Below are positions 1 through 6,499 of a stretch of 8,592 nt of DNA, piece by piece. The number at the start of each line of letters is the position of its first letter. The first letter of the stretch is position 1. The DNA is from DASWIV01 sp036397475 (lineage in GTDB: Bacteria > JAJVIF01 > JAPKYR01). The translations under genes and the position numbers were made by a program. The notes below the pieces were generated by a model, which was not told the origin of the DNA, did no database searches, and saw only the letters and a list, made by a program, of their open reading frames with translations. The stretch is from assembly GCA_036397475.1 (NCBI GenBank), contig DASWIV010000196.1:1-8592 (forward strand), given 5' to 3'.

Positions 1-462
1 TGGACTTTCACGTACGACCGTGCGAACCGTTTGAAGAGTTACACGAATTCGCAATCGGGAGGCTCGCGTGGGAATGTGTGGTATGACTCGAAGGGCAGCA
101 ACGACCATTTCCTCAGCAAGTATTCATTCGATGGAACCTACCAATGGGCGCTTACATGGGGAGGCTCCGGTAATGATATCCTCCGCGACCTCGATGTGAA
201 TTTAGGCTACGGCGTCAAGCCTGAATACCAGGGAAAAGGCTTCGCCACAGAAGCGTCGAATGAATTAATTCGACACGCGTTTGAGGACCTCGGATTCAAC
301 AGGATTGTCGGGATAGCGGAAGCGGGAAACAGGTCCTCGATAAAGGTGATGGAGAAATTGGGTATGAAATTCGAAGGTGTGCATCGCGAAGAATACAGGC
401 ATGGGGATATATTTCCCGACTTCGCGCACTATGCGATTTTAAAGGATGAGTGGGTAAAGTAG
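1..462 (+). pseudogene. Mosaic ORF: YD/RHS-like piece + SBBP-like piece + C-terminal half of a GNAT acetyltransferase (5' end outside window)
   Basis: The frame is open from base 1, so the ORF enters from outside the window; the TTG at 31 need not be a start. Numbering residues from base 1, about 1-32 read like a YD/RHS repeat (FTYDRANRL, then VWYDSKG). About 33-67 read like an SBBP-type beta-propeller repeat (FLSKYSFDGTYQWALTWGGS, then GND and DLDVN). About 68-153 are the C-terminal half of a RimJ/RimL-like GNAT N-acetyltransferase: GYGVKPEYQGKGFATEA holds the acetyl-CoA binding Q/R-x-x-G-x-G/A type loop, and NRSSIKVMEKLGMKFEG is the usual C-terminal segment. The GNAT part lacks roughly its first half, so it is very unlikely to be active. 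Junctions lie near bases 95-100 and 198-204, both in frame. The ORF ends with TAG at 460-462. Recombination debris and short-read misassembly both fit; the sequence alone cannot separate them. Confidence 0.6.
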
Positions 463-498
463 CCCGGGCACGCCAGTAATCCGGACCTTAAGCCCGGG
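463..498. terminator. GC-rich inverted repeat between converging GNAT fragment and methyltransferase
   Basis: CCCGGGC (463-469) pairs with GCCCGGG (492-498) across a 22-nt loop. It starts immediately after the stop of the plus-strand mosaic ORF and overlaps the last codons of the minus-strand methyltransferase. The same eight bases, AGCCCGGG, also occur as a direct repeat at 461 and 491. There is no T-run on either side, so this is at best a non-classical bidirectional terminator between converging genes. Confidence 0.3.
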
Positions 499-1627
499 TG
501 CGAAGGATCATATCAATTTTTGAGAGCGGCCCTGGCGGATTTGCCTTTCCATTTTTGCGCCACAGGGGAGAAAATAATTCGACTGGAGAATTTTCATTCC
601 GGCGCAATCCTTCGGATAAAATTCTCCTGGCTATTCGATTCGAATCCGCATTTTCATGAACGCTCATCCTGTATAAACCATTTGAAATAACCGCTGTGGG
701 TTTCAGATACAGATCCGATTCATATAGTCTCTCAAGTGCTACACCGACAGCGTCGGGATTGCAGTCGCAGCAAAGAAAATTACGTCCATGCAGCCTGCAC
801 GCGTGGGCGGTTGTCCCCGAACCTGAAAAAATATCACAGACAAGCGCATCGGGTTCAGACAGCGCTTCAACTATTCTTTCAATCAACTTCAACGGTTTTT
901 GTGTCGGGTATCCCGCCCGCTCATTCGCAAGCGGATTGATTATCGGAATGTCCCAGACATCGTCTACCGGAGTGCCATCGGGATGCGGCAAATATTTTTT
1001 CCCCGTCTTGCTGACGATCCCGGATTTTGCGTACCCGCTGGTTGGAGAGTAAGGCTCACGTACAGCGTCGATATTGAAAATTCTCCTCCGGCTCTTCGAG
1101 TACCAGATTAGCACATCATGTTTCCTTGAAAATCGTTTGCTGCTACGGCCTCCACCCGTATAGTGCCAGATAATTTCATTCTCCCAGTGGGAGACCCCGA
1201 ATTCCCTGTCGCACCATACGCGAATGTAATGGACCGCGCGATGGTCGAGGTGAATTACCAGGCTGCCCCTATCATTCAGTATCCTCCAAAGCCCTCTTAT
1301 TCGTGGCGAAATCCACTCGACAAATTCCTCAACCGACTCGAAACTATCCTCGTAACCCATTGGACCCGTATCACCTTTCGGGCTTTCACGCCTTACGCCG
1401 GTAGAAAAAGGCGGATCGATATACGCGAGGTCAACGAATGAGTCGGGAAGAATTTTCAACAGGTCGAGATTATCGGCAAGAACGAGATGATCTGACGTCT
1501 TGAAAGTTGAAGACGGGTTGGAAATACCGCCGTAACTGCCCCATCGCTGCCACGGCAGAACATTCGATGGCGGTTGAACGCCATCCGGAATAGCCGGCAT
1601 GAAGAAATTGTCGGATTTGTTCACCAT
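488..1627 (-). CDS. Solitary site-specific DNA methyltransferase, beta-class N4/N6 family (probably adenine-N6)
   Basis: 379 aa. Transfers a methyl group from S-adenosylmethionine to an amino group of a base in a specific DNA sequence. Motif order is that of the beta class: catalytic motif IV IDPPF at residues 70-74 comes before the AdoMet-binding motif I FSGSGTT at 267-273, with the family's typical YPTQKP at 240-245 in between. DPPF rather than SPPY/F favours adenine-N6 over cytosine-N4, but this is not decisive. The segment around 155-235 between the motifs probably carries target recognition. The C-terminal ~60 residues are basic and match nothing I know. No restriction endonuclease gene is next to it, so it looks like an orphan methylase (epigenetic role, or remnant of an R-M system). 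The ATG at 1625-1627 has no clear Shine-Dalgarno; ATG codon 10 is an alternative start. It lies 69 nt downstream of the secreted-protein gene on the same strand. Confidence 0.9.
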   Translation of the reverse strand: MVNKSDNFFMPAIPDGVQPPSNVLPWQRWGSYGGISNPSSTFKTSDHLVLADNLDLLKILPDSFVDLAYIDPPFSTGVRRESPKGDTGPMGYEDSFESVEEFVEWISPRIRGLWRILNDRGSLVIHLDHRAVHYIRVWCDREFGVSHWENEIIWHYTGGGRSSKRFSRKHDVLIWYSKSRRRIFNIDAVREPYSPTSGYAKSGIVSKTGKKYLPHPDGTPVDDVWDIPIINPLANERAGYPTQKPLKLIERIVEALSEPDALVCDIFSGSGTTAHACRLHGRNFLCCDCNPDAVGVALERLYESDLYLKPTAVISNGLYRMSVHENADSNRIARRILSEGLRRNENSPVELFSPLWRKNGKANPPGPLSKIDMILRTRA

Positions 1628-1637
1628 GGAAATGTCG

Positions 1638-1656
1638 CGGGCATTATTATAGCCCG
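1638..1656 (-). promoter_or_regulatory. Small hairpin enclosing a TATAAT box upstream of the methyltransferase
   Basis: CGGGC (1638-1642) and GCCCG (1652-1656) form a 5-bp inverted repeat around a 9-nt loop. Read on the minus strand, the loop region contains a perfect TATAAT (1651 down to 1646), about 18 nt before the methyltransferase ATG. No recognisable -35 lies 17 nt upstream. The hairpin over the -10 could be a small operator, or chance. Nearby (1676-1691) is a weak A6-GGGA-T6 inverted repeat just after the stop of the preceding gene. Confidence 0.22.
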
Positions 1657-1696
1657 AACAATCCCCCGAATATTTAAAAAAGGGATTTTTTAGCGA

Positions 1697-2347
1697 TTAT
1701 TCTTCGTAATCGATGTCGAATATGGTGAACTCTCTCCAGTGAGAGCAGTCGAGATCGATTTTTTCGACACCTGCTTGCGTTTCAGCAGTTGCCGGAATTT
1801 CCCTCGTAAGCGTAATGCCCATTGAATAAGCGGTCATGAAGTCGATCATTTTCCCGCGGTCTTCGACATACAGGACATATAATGCGTATCCTGTGCCGTC
1901 GCCATTATCAAAATTATGTACAGCAGTAATATCGACAGGCTCCGGATCGCCGCCTTCACGCCATATGTAATACATCGCGATATCGGAATTGACCCATTCG
2001 GATTCGCCATCCACCAAAAACGCGAACCAGTTCGAACCGGGTTTGTCCATGTTCGCCTGAGATACCATTGTCTCGATCTCGATCTCGTCGGTGACATTTC
2101 TCGAATGAATTTCAGCCTGAAGCTGAAGCGCCACAAGTTCCAGCGGGTACGGGATAATCCGGAACAATTCTGAGCCATCGACGCCTTTTCCGACAACCAT
2201 TAGCTCATCCATCAGCTGATCGACAGCCACATTGTAGCCATCGGCAAGGCGGGGATCGGCGGACTCGAATTCAACCGACGTCAGGTCGGTCGCCCATACC
2301 GGCATCGCGAGAAATAATCCGGCTAGTAAAATCGTCAGTGCTTTCAT
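1697..2347 (-). CDS. Small secreted protein of unknown function
   Basis: 216 aa, not recognised. Residues 1-19 are a clear Sec signal peptide: Lys2, a hydrophobic core, and a cleavage site after VWA. The mature part is acidic and mixed alpha/beta. It has a hydrophobic block around 68-80, a Trp/aromatic-rich region (NWFAFLVDGESEW at 106-118, then YYIW at 126-129), and a C-terminal half resembling a small beta-rich domain. A single Cys at 201 argues against disulfide stabilisation within the chain. There is no lipobox and no C-terminal anchor, so the product should be periplasmic or exported. The start is well supported: GGAG lies 8 nt before the ATG. The gene follows the SDR gene by 26 nt on the same strand and is probably cotranscribed with fabL and the SDR; the context does not reveal its job. 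Confidence 0.75.
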   Translation of the reverse strand: MKALTILLAGLFLAMPVWATDLTSVEFESADPRLADGYNVAVDQLMDELMVVGKGVDGSELFRIIPYPLELVALQLQAEIHSRNVTDEIEIETMVSQANMDKPGSNWFAFLVDGESEWVNSDIAMYYIWREGGDPEPVDITAVHNFDNGDGTGYALYVLYVEDRGKMIDFMTAYSMGITLTREIPATAETQAGVEKIDLDCSHWREFTIFDIDYEE

Positions 2348-2373
2348 TTTTTCATCTCCACCACTTTCGAAAA

Positions 2374-3147
2374 TTACTTGTTCGCAAGGTGATATCCGCC
2401 CGAGACATCGATCACCGTTCCGGTTACATACGATGATCCCGGACTAAGCAGCCACGCGACCGCTTCGGCGATATCCTCCGGCTCACCAATATAACCCATC
2501 GGGATTGCTCCTACAATCCTCTCACGGAATCCATCGGAGTATTCCCCGTTATCAATAATTCCCGGCGCTACCATATTTGAGCGGATTCCATTTTTCGCTT
2601 CTTCGCCGGCAAGTGTCTTCATGAATTCCGCGAGTCCCACCTTCGCGGCGTTATAAGCGCCCGCCATTGGATGCCCGGTGACTTCCCCGCTGCCCACTCC
2701 CCCGATAAATACCAGGCTCCCTTTTTTCCATTTCTTCATATGCGGAAGAATTACTCTCGCAAGGTAAAAATGGGACGATAAATTTGAAACGATCATCTCG
2801 TCCCATTCCTTGACCGGGGTTTCGGCGATCGACCTGTATAAAAATGGACCGAGGTTACTCACAAGCGCATCGACTTTTTTGAATTTCTTTATCCCCGCCC
2901 TGATAAATTCCTTAGCGCCTTTTACCGTCGTCGTGTCGCGTCTAAAAATAGATAATTTTCCCTTTAACCCGTCAGCCTGCTGTGTCAGGACCCCGGCGGT
3001 CTGGTCATTTTCCAGGTAACCCGACATCACATTTGCGCCAAGTTCACAAAGGCGCAGCGAGATTCCCGCGCCGATTCCCTGGGTAGCGCCTGTGATCAGC
3101 ACATTAAGCCCGTCGAGGTGATAATCCGATTTTTCGTGGACTGGCAT
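2374..3147 (-). CDS. Short-chain dehydrogenase/reductase (FabG-like NAD(P)H oxidoreductase)
   Basis: 257 aa, the usual length for a classical SDR. The Rossmann nucleotide-binding motif TGATQGIG is at residues 19-26, the NAG-type motif appears as SNLG at 97-100, a conserved Asn lies at 122 (SNLSS), the probable catalytic Ser is at 153 (GVGSGEV), and the catalytic pair is in YNAAK at 165-169 (Tyr-x3-Lys). The C-terminal GEPEDIAEAVAWLLS and VTGTVIDVSGGY are typical of the FabG-like branch. The Tyr-x3-Lys spacing is that of ketoreductases and dehydrogenases rather than the enoyl-reductase spacing of its neighbour. The start is only 3 nt after the fabL stop and lacks its own Shine-Dalgarno, which points to translational coupling. 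A role with FabL in acyl-chain reduction (for example as a 3-oxoacyl reductase) is inference; the substrate is not shown by the sequence. Confidence 0.85.
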   Translation of the reverse strand: MPVHEKSDYHLDGLNVLITGATQGIGAGISLRLCELGANVMSGYLENDQTAGVLTQQADGLKGKLSIFRRDTTTVKGAKEFIRAGIKKFKKVDALVSNLGPFLYRSIAETPVKEWDEMIVSNLSSHFYLARVILPHMKKWKKGSLVFIGGVGSGEVTGHPMAGAYNAAKVGLAEFMKTLAGEEAKNGIRSNMVAPGIIDNGEYSDGFRERIVGAIPMGYIGEPEDIAEAVAWLLSPGSSYVTGTVIDVSGGYHLANK

Positions 3148-3150
3148 TAT

Positions 3151-3954
3151 CTACGTAAGTGTCAAACCGCCGTCGGCGACAATTGTCTGCCCGGTGATCC
3201 ATGCGGCCTGGTCGCTCAACAGGAATAATACGACCTTGGCGATATCGTTCGGGTACGCTATCCTTCGAAGCGGCGTCTCCTTAATCTCGCGGTCCATCCA
3301 GTCGGTACTTTCACCGAACGCCCTCAACGCGTCGGTATCGACAAGTCCGCCTGAAACATTGTTTACAGCTATTCCCCTCGGCGCGAGCTCGTACGCCAGG
3401 TACCTGGTTATCGATTCCATCGCCGCTTTCGACGCTCCCACTCCGACATAACCGGGGATCGCCCTGATGCTTCCAAGGCTCGACAGGGCGACTATTCGTT
3501 TCTCCGCCTTGATTCCGCCGTTTTCATCGCGGTATTTTCCTTCATCTCCCGGGGGAACCATGATCGGGGACAGCTCCTGCGTCAGCAGCAGATACGCTTT
3601 CGCGTTAGGAGCCATTGCCGCATCGAATCGTTTTCCGGTAAATTCACCTACGGGACGCATTATTCCAAACGCCGCGTTTGAGACGAGATAATCGAGGCGT
3701 CCGAATTTGGTCTGGAATTCATTCGCGATCGTATCCGGTGCGTGATCGTGGGCTAAATTCGCCTGTATGAGCTGGACATTAATGTTATGCCTCATAAGCT
3801 CTTCCGCGGCAGCGTCGGCCGATCGCTTGTCCCGCTTGAAAACCAGCGCGAGGTTGCAGCCCTGCTTTGCAAGCTGTTCGGCAACCTGCCTTCCGATTCC
3901 GCGGGTTCCACCTGTAATGATGGCAACCTTATCCTGAAAACAGTCGTATTTCAT
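3151..3954 (-). CDS. fabL: Enoyl-[acyl-carrier-protein] reductase III, FabL-type SDR
   Basis: 267 aa. FabL reduces trans-2-enoyl-ACP with NADPH in the last step of each fatty-acid elongation round, in the cytoplasm. Visible features are TGGTRGIG at residues 14-21, SNAAFG at 92-97, SSLGSIR at 158-164, and a Tyr169-x6-Lys176 pair (YVGVGASK). Tyr-x6-Lys is the enoyl-ACP-reductase spacing, unlike the Tyr-x3-Lys of ordinary SDRs. The SSLGSIR block, TRYLAYEL and VSGGLVDTDAL closely recall my memory of Bacillus subtilis FabL. It is about 17 residues longer than that enzyme; most of the extra length is a charged insert around 134-153 just before the catalytic Ser region. The ATG at 3952-3954 has no Shine-Dalgarno, and a weak promoter is placed so that the transcript could be leaderless. 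It heads a tight minus-strand operon and is divergent from hypC. A FabL-like SDR with another acyl substrate cannot be excluded. Confidence 0.82.
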   Translation of the reverse strand: MKYDCFQDKVAIITGGTRGIGRQVAEQLAKQGCNLALVFKRDKRSADAAAEELMRHNINVQLIQANLAHDHAPDTIANEFQTKFGRLDYLVSNAAFGIMRPVGEFTGKRFDAAMAPNAKAYLLLTQELSPIMVPPGDEGKYRDENGGIKAEKRIVALSSLGSIRAIPGYVGVGASKAAMESITRYLAYELAPRGIAVNNVSGGLVDTDALRAFGESTDWMDREIKETPLRRIAYPNDIAKVVLFLLSDQAAWITGQTIVADGGLTLT

Positions 3955-3960
3955 ACGCGG

Positions 3961-3989
3961 TTGATAGCATACGTAAACTTAATAAGCAA
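3961..3989 (-). promoter_or_regulatory. Candidate fabL promoter giving a leaderless transcript
   Basis: On the minus strand TTGCTT (3989 down to 3984), a 17-nt spacer and TATCAA (3966 down to 3961) form a weak sigma70-like promoter. The expected transcription start, about 7 nt downstream, falls on or next to the A of the fabL ATG (3954). That agrees with the missing Shine-Dalgarno. Both hexamers are poor matches, so this is tentative. Confidence 0.28.
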
Positions 3990-3990
3990 G

Positions 3991-4019
3991 GGGATAGTTA
4001 ATCCCGGGTAAATTTCCCG
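3991..4019. promoter_or_regulatory. Two overlapping inverted repeats in the fabL-hypC divergent spacer
   Basis: The 178-nt divergent spacer (3955-4132) contains GGGAT-AGTTA-ATCCC (3991-4005), a 5-bp inverted repeat. Directly next to it is the imperfect 15-bp palindrome CGGGTAAATTTCCCG (4005-4019; one mismatched pair). They sit just upstream of the candidate fabL -35 and could be binding sites for a regulator of either gene. No known consensus is recognised. On the plus strand TAAAAT (4059-4064) could be a hypC -10, without a convincing -35. Confidence 0.25.
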
Positions 4020-4132
4020 ATTTCTCACTTTGCGCTGACTTGTTATCCCTGAATGATGTAAAATATCGGCGAGGAGAGGAAGTACACCGGAAAAGACCAA
4101 TCTGAACGGTGATTGAATACAGGTATTGAATT

Positions 4133-4381
4133 ATGTGTCTGGCTGTACCAATGGAGATTGTTTCTATCGACGGCGACACCGCAGTATGTGTCCTCGACGA
4201 CATCTCTATCAACGCGTCGATAAGCCTTGTGCCGGAGGCGATGGTGGGCGACTATGCGATCGTCCACGCGGGGTTCGCAATCGAGATTCTCAATGAGGAC
4301 GAGGCGAGAGAGACAATGAAATTATTTGATGATATTGAGGAATCGTACCGTGAGAGCCTGGAAGCCGATCCCGCAGACTGA
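4133..4381 (+). CDS. hypC: HypC/HybG-family hydrogenase maturation chaperone
   Basis: 82 aa, normal family length. HypC binds HypD and the large subunit precursor of [NiFe]-hydrogenase and helps deliver the Fe(CN)2CO group in the cytoplasm. The hallmark N-terminus MCLAVPMEIV is present with the essential Cys2 (exposed after Met removal), followed by IDGDTAVCVLDD, LVPEAMVGDYAIVHAGFAIEIL and NEDEARETMKLFDDI, all typical of the family. The extra C-terminal ~12 residues are acidic. The start is fixed by the conserved MC; the Shine-Dalgarno is weak (AGG about 10 nt upstream). No hypA, B, D, E, F or hydrogenase structural gene is in the window, so this is an orphan copy here. It is followed 42 nt later, on the same strand, by an acidic protein gene that may be cotranscribed. 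Divergent from fabL. Confidence 0.93.
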   Translation: MCLAVPMEIVSIDGDTAVCVLDDISINASISLVPEAMVGDYAIVHAGFAIEILNEDEARETMKLFDDIEESYRESLEADPAD

Positions 4382-4423
4382 TTATTTTAAATCCAAGCAG
4401 CGCGCGTCTACGTGGGGAATTTA

Positions 4424-4825
4424 ATGAGCGACGAACAAACGATTTACAATCTTGAGCTGACTGGGGCTTTATCCGAAGACCTTGAAGAGTTGATGGTACG
4501 CGGTACTGCCGGTGAAGTACTGGAGCAGGTCGCGGACGCGTGGGGCCTCGAGGACGATCCGGACGGCATCGACGCCAGTATCGAGGGGATCTATCCAAGC
4601 GTAAAGGCGTACCTGGCTCACCAGTTGATCGAGGACCACATGGGAAAATCAGGCGCTTTCAGCGATCCCGAGTCACTCATAAAAGCAATGATACTGGACG
4701 GCACGGCACGTATCCTCAGCGACGATGAACTCGATGAGATCCTGGATGATGAGGAAATGGACGAGTATGAAGAGGAAAGGGCCTCGCTGGATGAGGAATG
4801 GACTGACGGGGTCTGGGAAACCTGA
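4424..4825 (+). CDS. Highly acidic protein of unknown function
   Basis: 133 aa from the ATG at 4424. A GTG at 4412 would add four residues, but the GGGG at 4414-4417 sits 6 nt before the ATG and acts better as its Shine-Dalgarno. About 30% of residues are Asp/Glu (40 by my count) against six Lys/Arg. The N-terminal two thirds look helical and globular (LSEDLEELMVRG, GEVLEQVADAWGLEDDPDG, VKAYLAHQLIEDHMGKSGAF). The C-terminal third is an acidic low-complexity stretch with a distinctive ending, SLDEEWTDGVWET. There is no signal peptide or membrane segment, so it is probably cytoplasmic. It lies 42 nt after hypC on the same strand. I do not recognise the family. A remnant of a second gene with the same C-terminus lies at 7677-7781, showing it belongs to a family with at least two members in this genome. 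A hydrogenase-related role is only guilt by association. Confidence 0.8.
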   Translation: MSDEQTIYNLELTGALSEDLEELMVRGTAGEVLEQVADAWGLEDDPDGIDASIEGIYPSVKAYLAHQLIEDHMGKSGAFSDPESLIKAMILDGTARILSDDELDEILDDEEMDEYEEERASLDEEWTDGVWET

Positions 4826-4869
4826 TAATCAAAACCTCAGTATACGGTGCTTCAGCGCTGTGATATCTG

Positions 4870-4934
4870 AACCATACGCATAAGCATATGGTTGATCTTG
4901 TAGCATCAGTCTAAAAATTAAACCTGTAATTTTT
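4870..4934. terminator. AT-rich inverted repeats between converging acidic-protein gene and porin gene
   Basis: Two perfect inverted repeats lie in the convergent spacer 4826-4933. AACCATA (4870-4876) pairs with TATGGTT (4887-4893) across 10 nt. AAAAATTA (4913-4920) pairs with TAATTTTT (4927-4934) across 6 nt and abuts the porin stop. The second ends in a T-run on each strand, as a bidirectional terminator would, but its stem has no G-C pairs and should be weak. Confidence 0.35.
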
Positions 4935-6370
4935 CAAAATTTGGTCATGACGTTAAACTGGAATAGATCGAAACCGTCGTTTTCATTAGATATTCGGTCT
5001 AGTGTCACATAGGTTAGTTTTACATCAGTATTTCTCAACAATCTATAAGTAAATGTTCCACCGAACCACTCATGGTCACCATGCCCACGATCACCTTCTG
5101 TCAGCCAGCTAAGGACAGAATTAGCCTGGGTCCTGCCCCATTCAACTGTCAAAAGCCAATCTTCCGGCATTGAAGGTGAATCTCCAATTGATAACTCAGC
5201 AAATCCCGCTCTTCCCCACGATGACTGGTTATCAACCGCAGAATCTTCAAGATTTGTAACACAACTTAACTCAATAGCCCATGGAACCTCTGATACCATG
5301 TTTGAATATCTGAGATATCCCTCCCATGCCCTGTAATCAGTTGGGCTTTCAAGCCGGCTGAAATCGAAATTATTTCTCAAATCACCATTAATCATATCTG
5401 CCATGATGTGCATCCACGCATCTTCGTTTATGAAATGATAGGTTACTGCGGCATCCAAGCCTTCGGTTAACAGATCGGTGTATCCAACCTGCGCAACCAG
5501 ATAAAAACCCTGCTCTGCAGGCACCAGTTCGGCCAGAAAAAAATTCAAATTATCACGATTGTAATGTTGAGCAAGTCCTTCAATATTTACATCGCTGTCC
5601 CAGGATATCGGAGATGTCCGGAATGGGGGGCTGAACTTCCCTGCCCAGACAGAAAATCCAGGGATGCTATCCGGCTGATAGCGAATGTATGCTCTATCTA
5701 AAAAGATGTCATCGATCGCAAATGCATCGTCGTATGTCCTGTTTGTAGAAGTAATGCTACCGGGCTCGCCGGAGGCAAATCGTGTTCCCAAGGTTAACTC
5801 CTCGGTAATCCTTGATGAAAATCCCCATCTGAACCTGTACCTCGGACGATGTGACTGCAACCCATCTTCCGGATAATTGCCTTCAAATCGTAATCTGATG
5901 TCTCCATAAGTATGAAACCGATTATCCATTGAACTAATTTCGCCTTGAATATCGACCAGCATCTCATTCTGGTCTCCAATTGCTGATTCAAGGGAGTCTA
6001 TCTTCTGAGCATTCTCAAGTACCAGTGACCTCAGATCATCAAGTTCAGGCTCAAATTCATCGATAAGGCGGGCGAGTACTGATTCAACTTCGATCGCAGG
6101 TGGCGGTGAATCCTGGTCCTCCAATTTTTCCATGAAGTTGTTGTACATCCGCGCTATGACCATCGCGAATTCGTATCTGGTCATTTTGCTGTCGCCATGA
6201 AATCCGCCATCCGGGAATCCCTCGGCGAGACCTTCTTCATAAAGATACTCGACCGCACTATACGCCCAATGATCCCGGGGAACATCATCCGCATTTGCTT
6301 GAGATGGGAAGGCACAAACCAGTAAGATAATTAATATCAAATATATGCATGGAAGTCGGTTGATTTTCAT
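4934..6370 (-). CDS. SLH-domain outer-membrane porin
   Basis: 478 aa. Residues 1-27 are a Sec signal peptide (KINR then a long hydrophobic core, cleavage after SQANA). Residues 29-80 form one SLH domain (DVPRDHWAYSAVEYLYEEGL, then MTRYEFAMVIARMY), which in cyanobacteria and other diderms tethers the outer membrane to the cell wall. Residues about 93-150 are a predicted coiled coil rich in Leu/Ile heptads. From 151 on the chain alternates polar and aromatic residues as beta-barrel strands (YGDIRLRFEG, RYRFRWGFSSRI, LTLGTRFASGEPGS) and ends in a Phe (NVMTKF), as outer-membrane proteins do. This fits the 'putative porin' family (Pfam Porin_5-like). The start has a strong AAGGAG 9 nt upstream. 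It is 129 nt downstream of the FTR1 permease on the same strand, which suggests, but does not prove, that it lets iron or another metal across the outer membrane. Substrate unknown. Confidence 0.87.
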   Translation of the reverse strand: MKINRLPCIYLILIILLVCAFPSQANADDVPRDHWAYSAVEYLYEEGLAEGFPDGGFHGDSKMTRYEFAMVIARMYNNFMEKLEDQDSPPPAIEVESVLARLIDEFEPELDDLRSLVLENAQKIDSLESAIGDQNEMLVDIQGEISSMDNRFHTYGDIRLRFEGNYPEDGLQSHRPRYRFRWGFSSRITEELTLGTRFASGEPGSITSTNRTYDDAFAIDDIFLDRAYIRYQPDSIPGFSVWAGKFSPPFRTSPISWDSDVNIEGLAQHYNRDNLNFFLAELVPAEQGFYLVAQVGYTDLLTEGLDAAVTYHFINEDAWMHIMADMINGDLRNNFDFSRLESPTDYRAWEGYLRYSNMVSEVPWAIELSCVTNLEDSAVDNQSSWGRAGFAELSIGDSPSMPEDWLLTVEWGRTQANSVLSWLTEGDRGHGDHEWFGGTFTYRLLRNTDVKLTYVTLDRISNENDGFDLFQFNVMTKF

Positions 6371-6499
6371 TTGTCTCTTCTCCTTAAGTGCTAAGTACCT
6401 GTGCTATTCCAGGATTGAATTATGGTGAATGAATCAACAAGTATTGATTTCTATTATCAGATTCCCTGATGAAGACGGATGAGAGCATCGACATCTGAG
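6371..6499 (-). other. Permease-porin spacer with two small inverted repeats
   Basis: 129-nt spacer without a gene. It contains AATCAA-6 nt-TTGATT (6432-6449) and ATCAG-5 nt-CTGAT (6456-6470), and the porin Shine-Dalgarno near 6380-6385. Neither repeat has a T-run, so they do not form convincing terminators. The palindrome upstream of the permease is not repeated here, and I see no strong promoter. Read-through from the permease promoter, with possible processing or a separate weak promoter, is most likely. Confidence 0.3.

Noticed and set aside
461..498. AGCCCGGG direct repeats as a target-site duplication of a mobile element
   Set aside because: Only about 22 nt lie between the copies, no element is present, and the bases also serve as a palindromic stem and coding sequence.
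696..1441. Several plus-strand frames inside the methyltransferase
   Set aside because: Low-complexity, no family resemblance, fully contained in a methyltransferase with all key motifs on the other strand.
4071..4080. Strong Shine-Dalgarno-like GAGGAGAGGA upstream of hypC
   Set aside because: It is more than 50 nt before the hypC ATG and no start codon at a suitable distance opens a credible frame.
4043..4598. Minus-strand open frames across hypC and the start of the acidic gene
   Set aside because: They are antisense shadows; hypC is a recognised family with the conserved MCLAVP start, and the acidic gene has a homologous remnant in the same sense.
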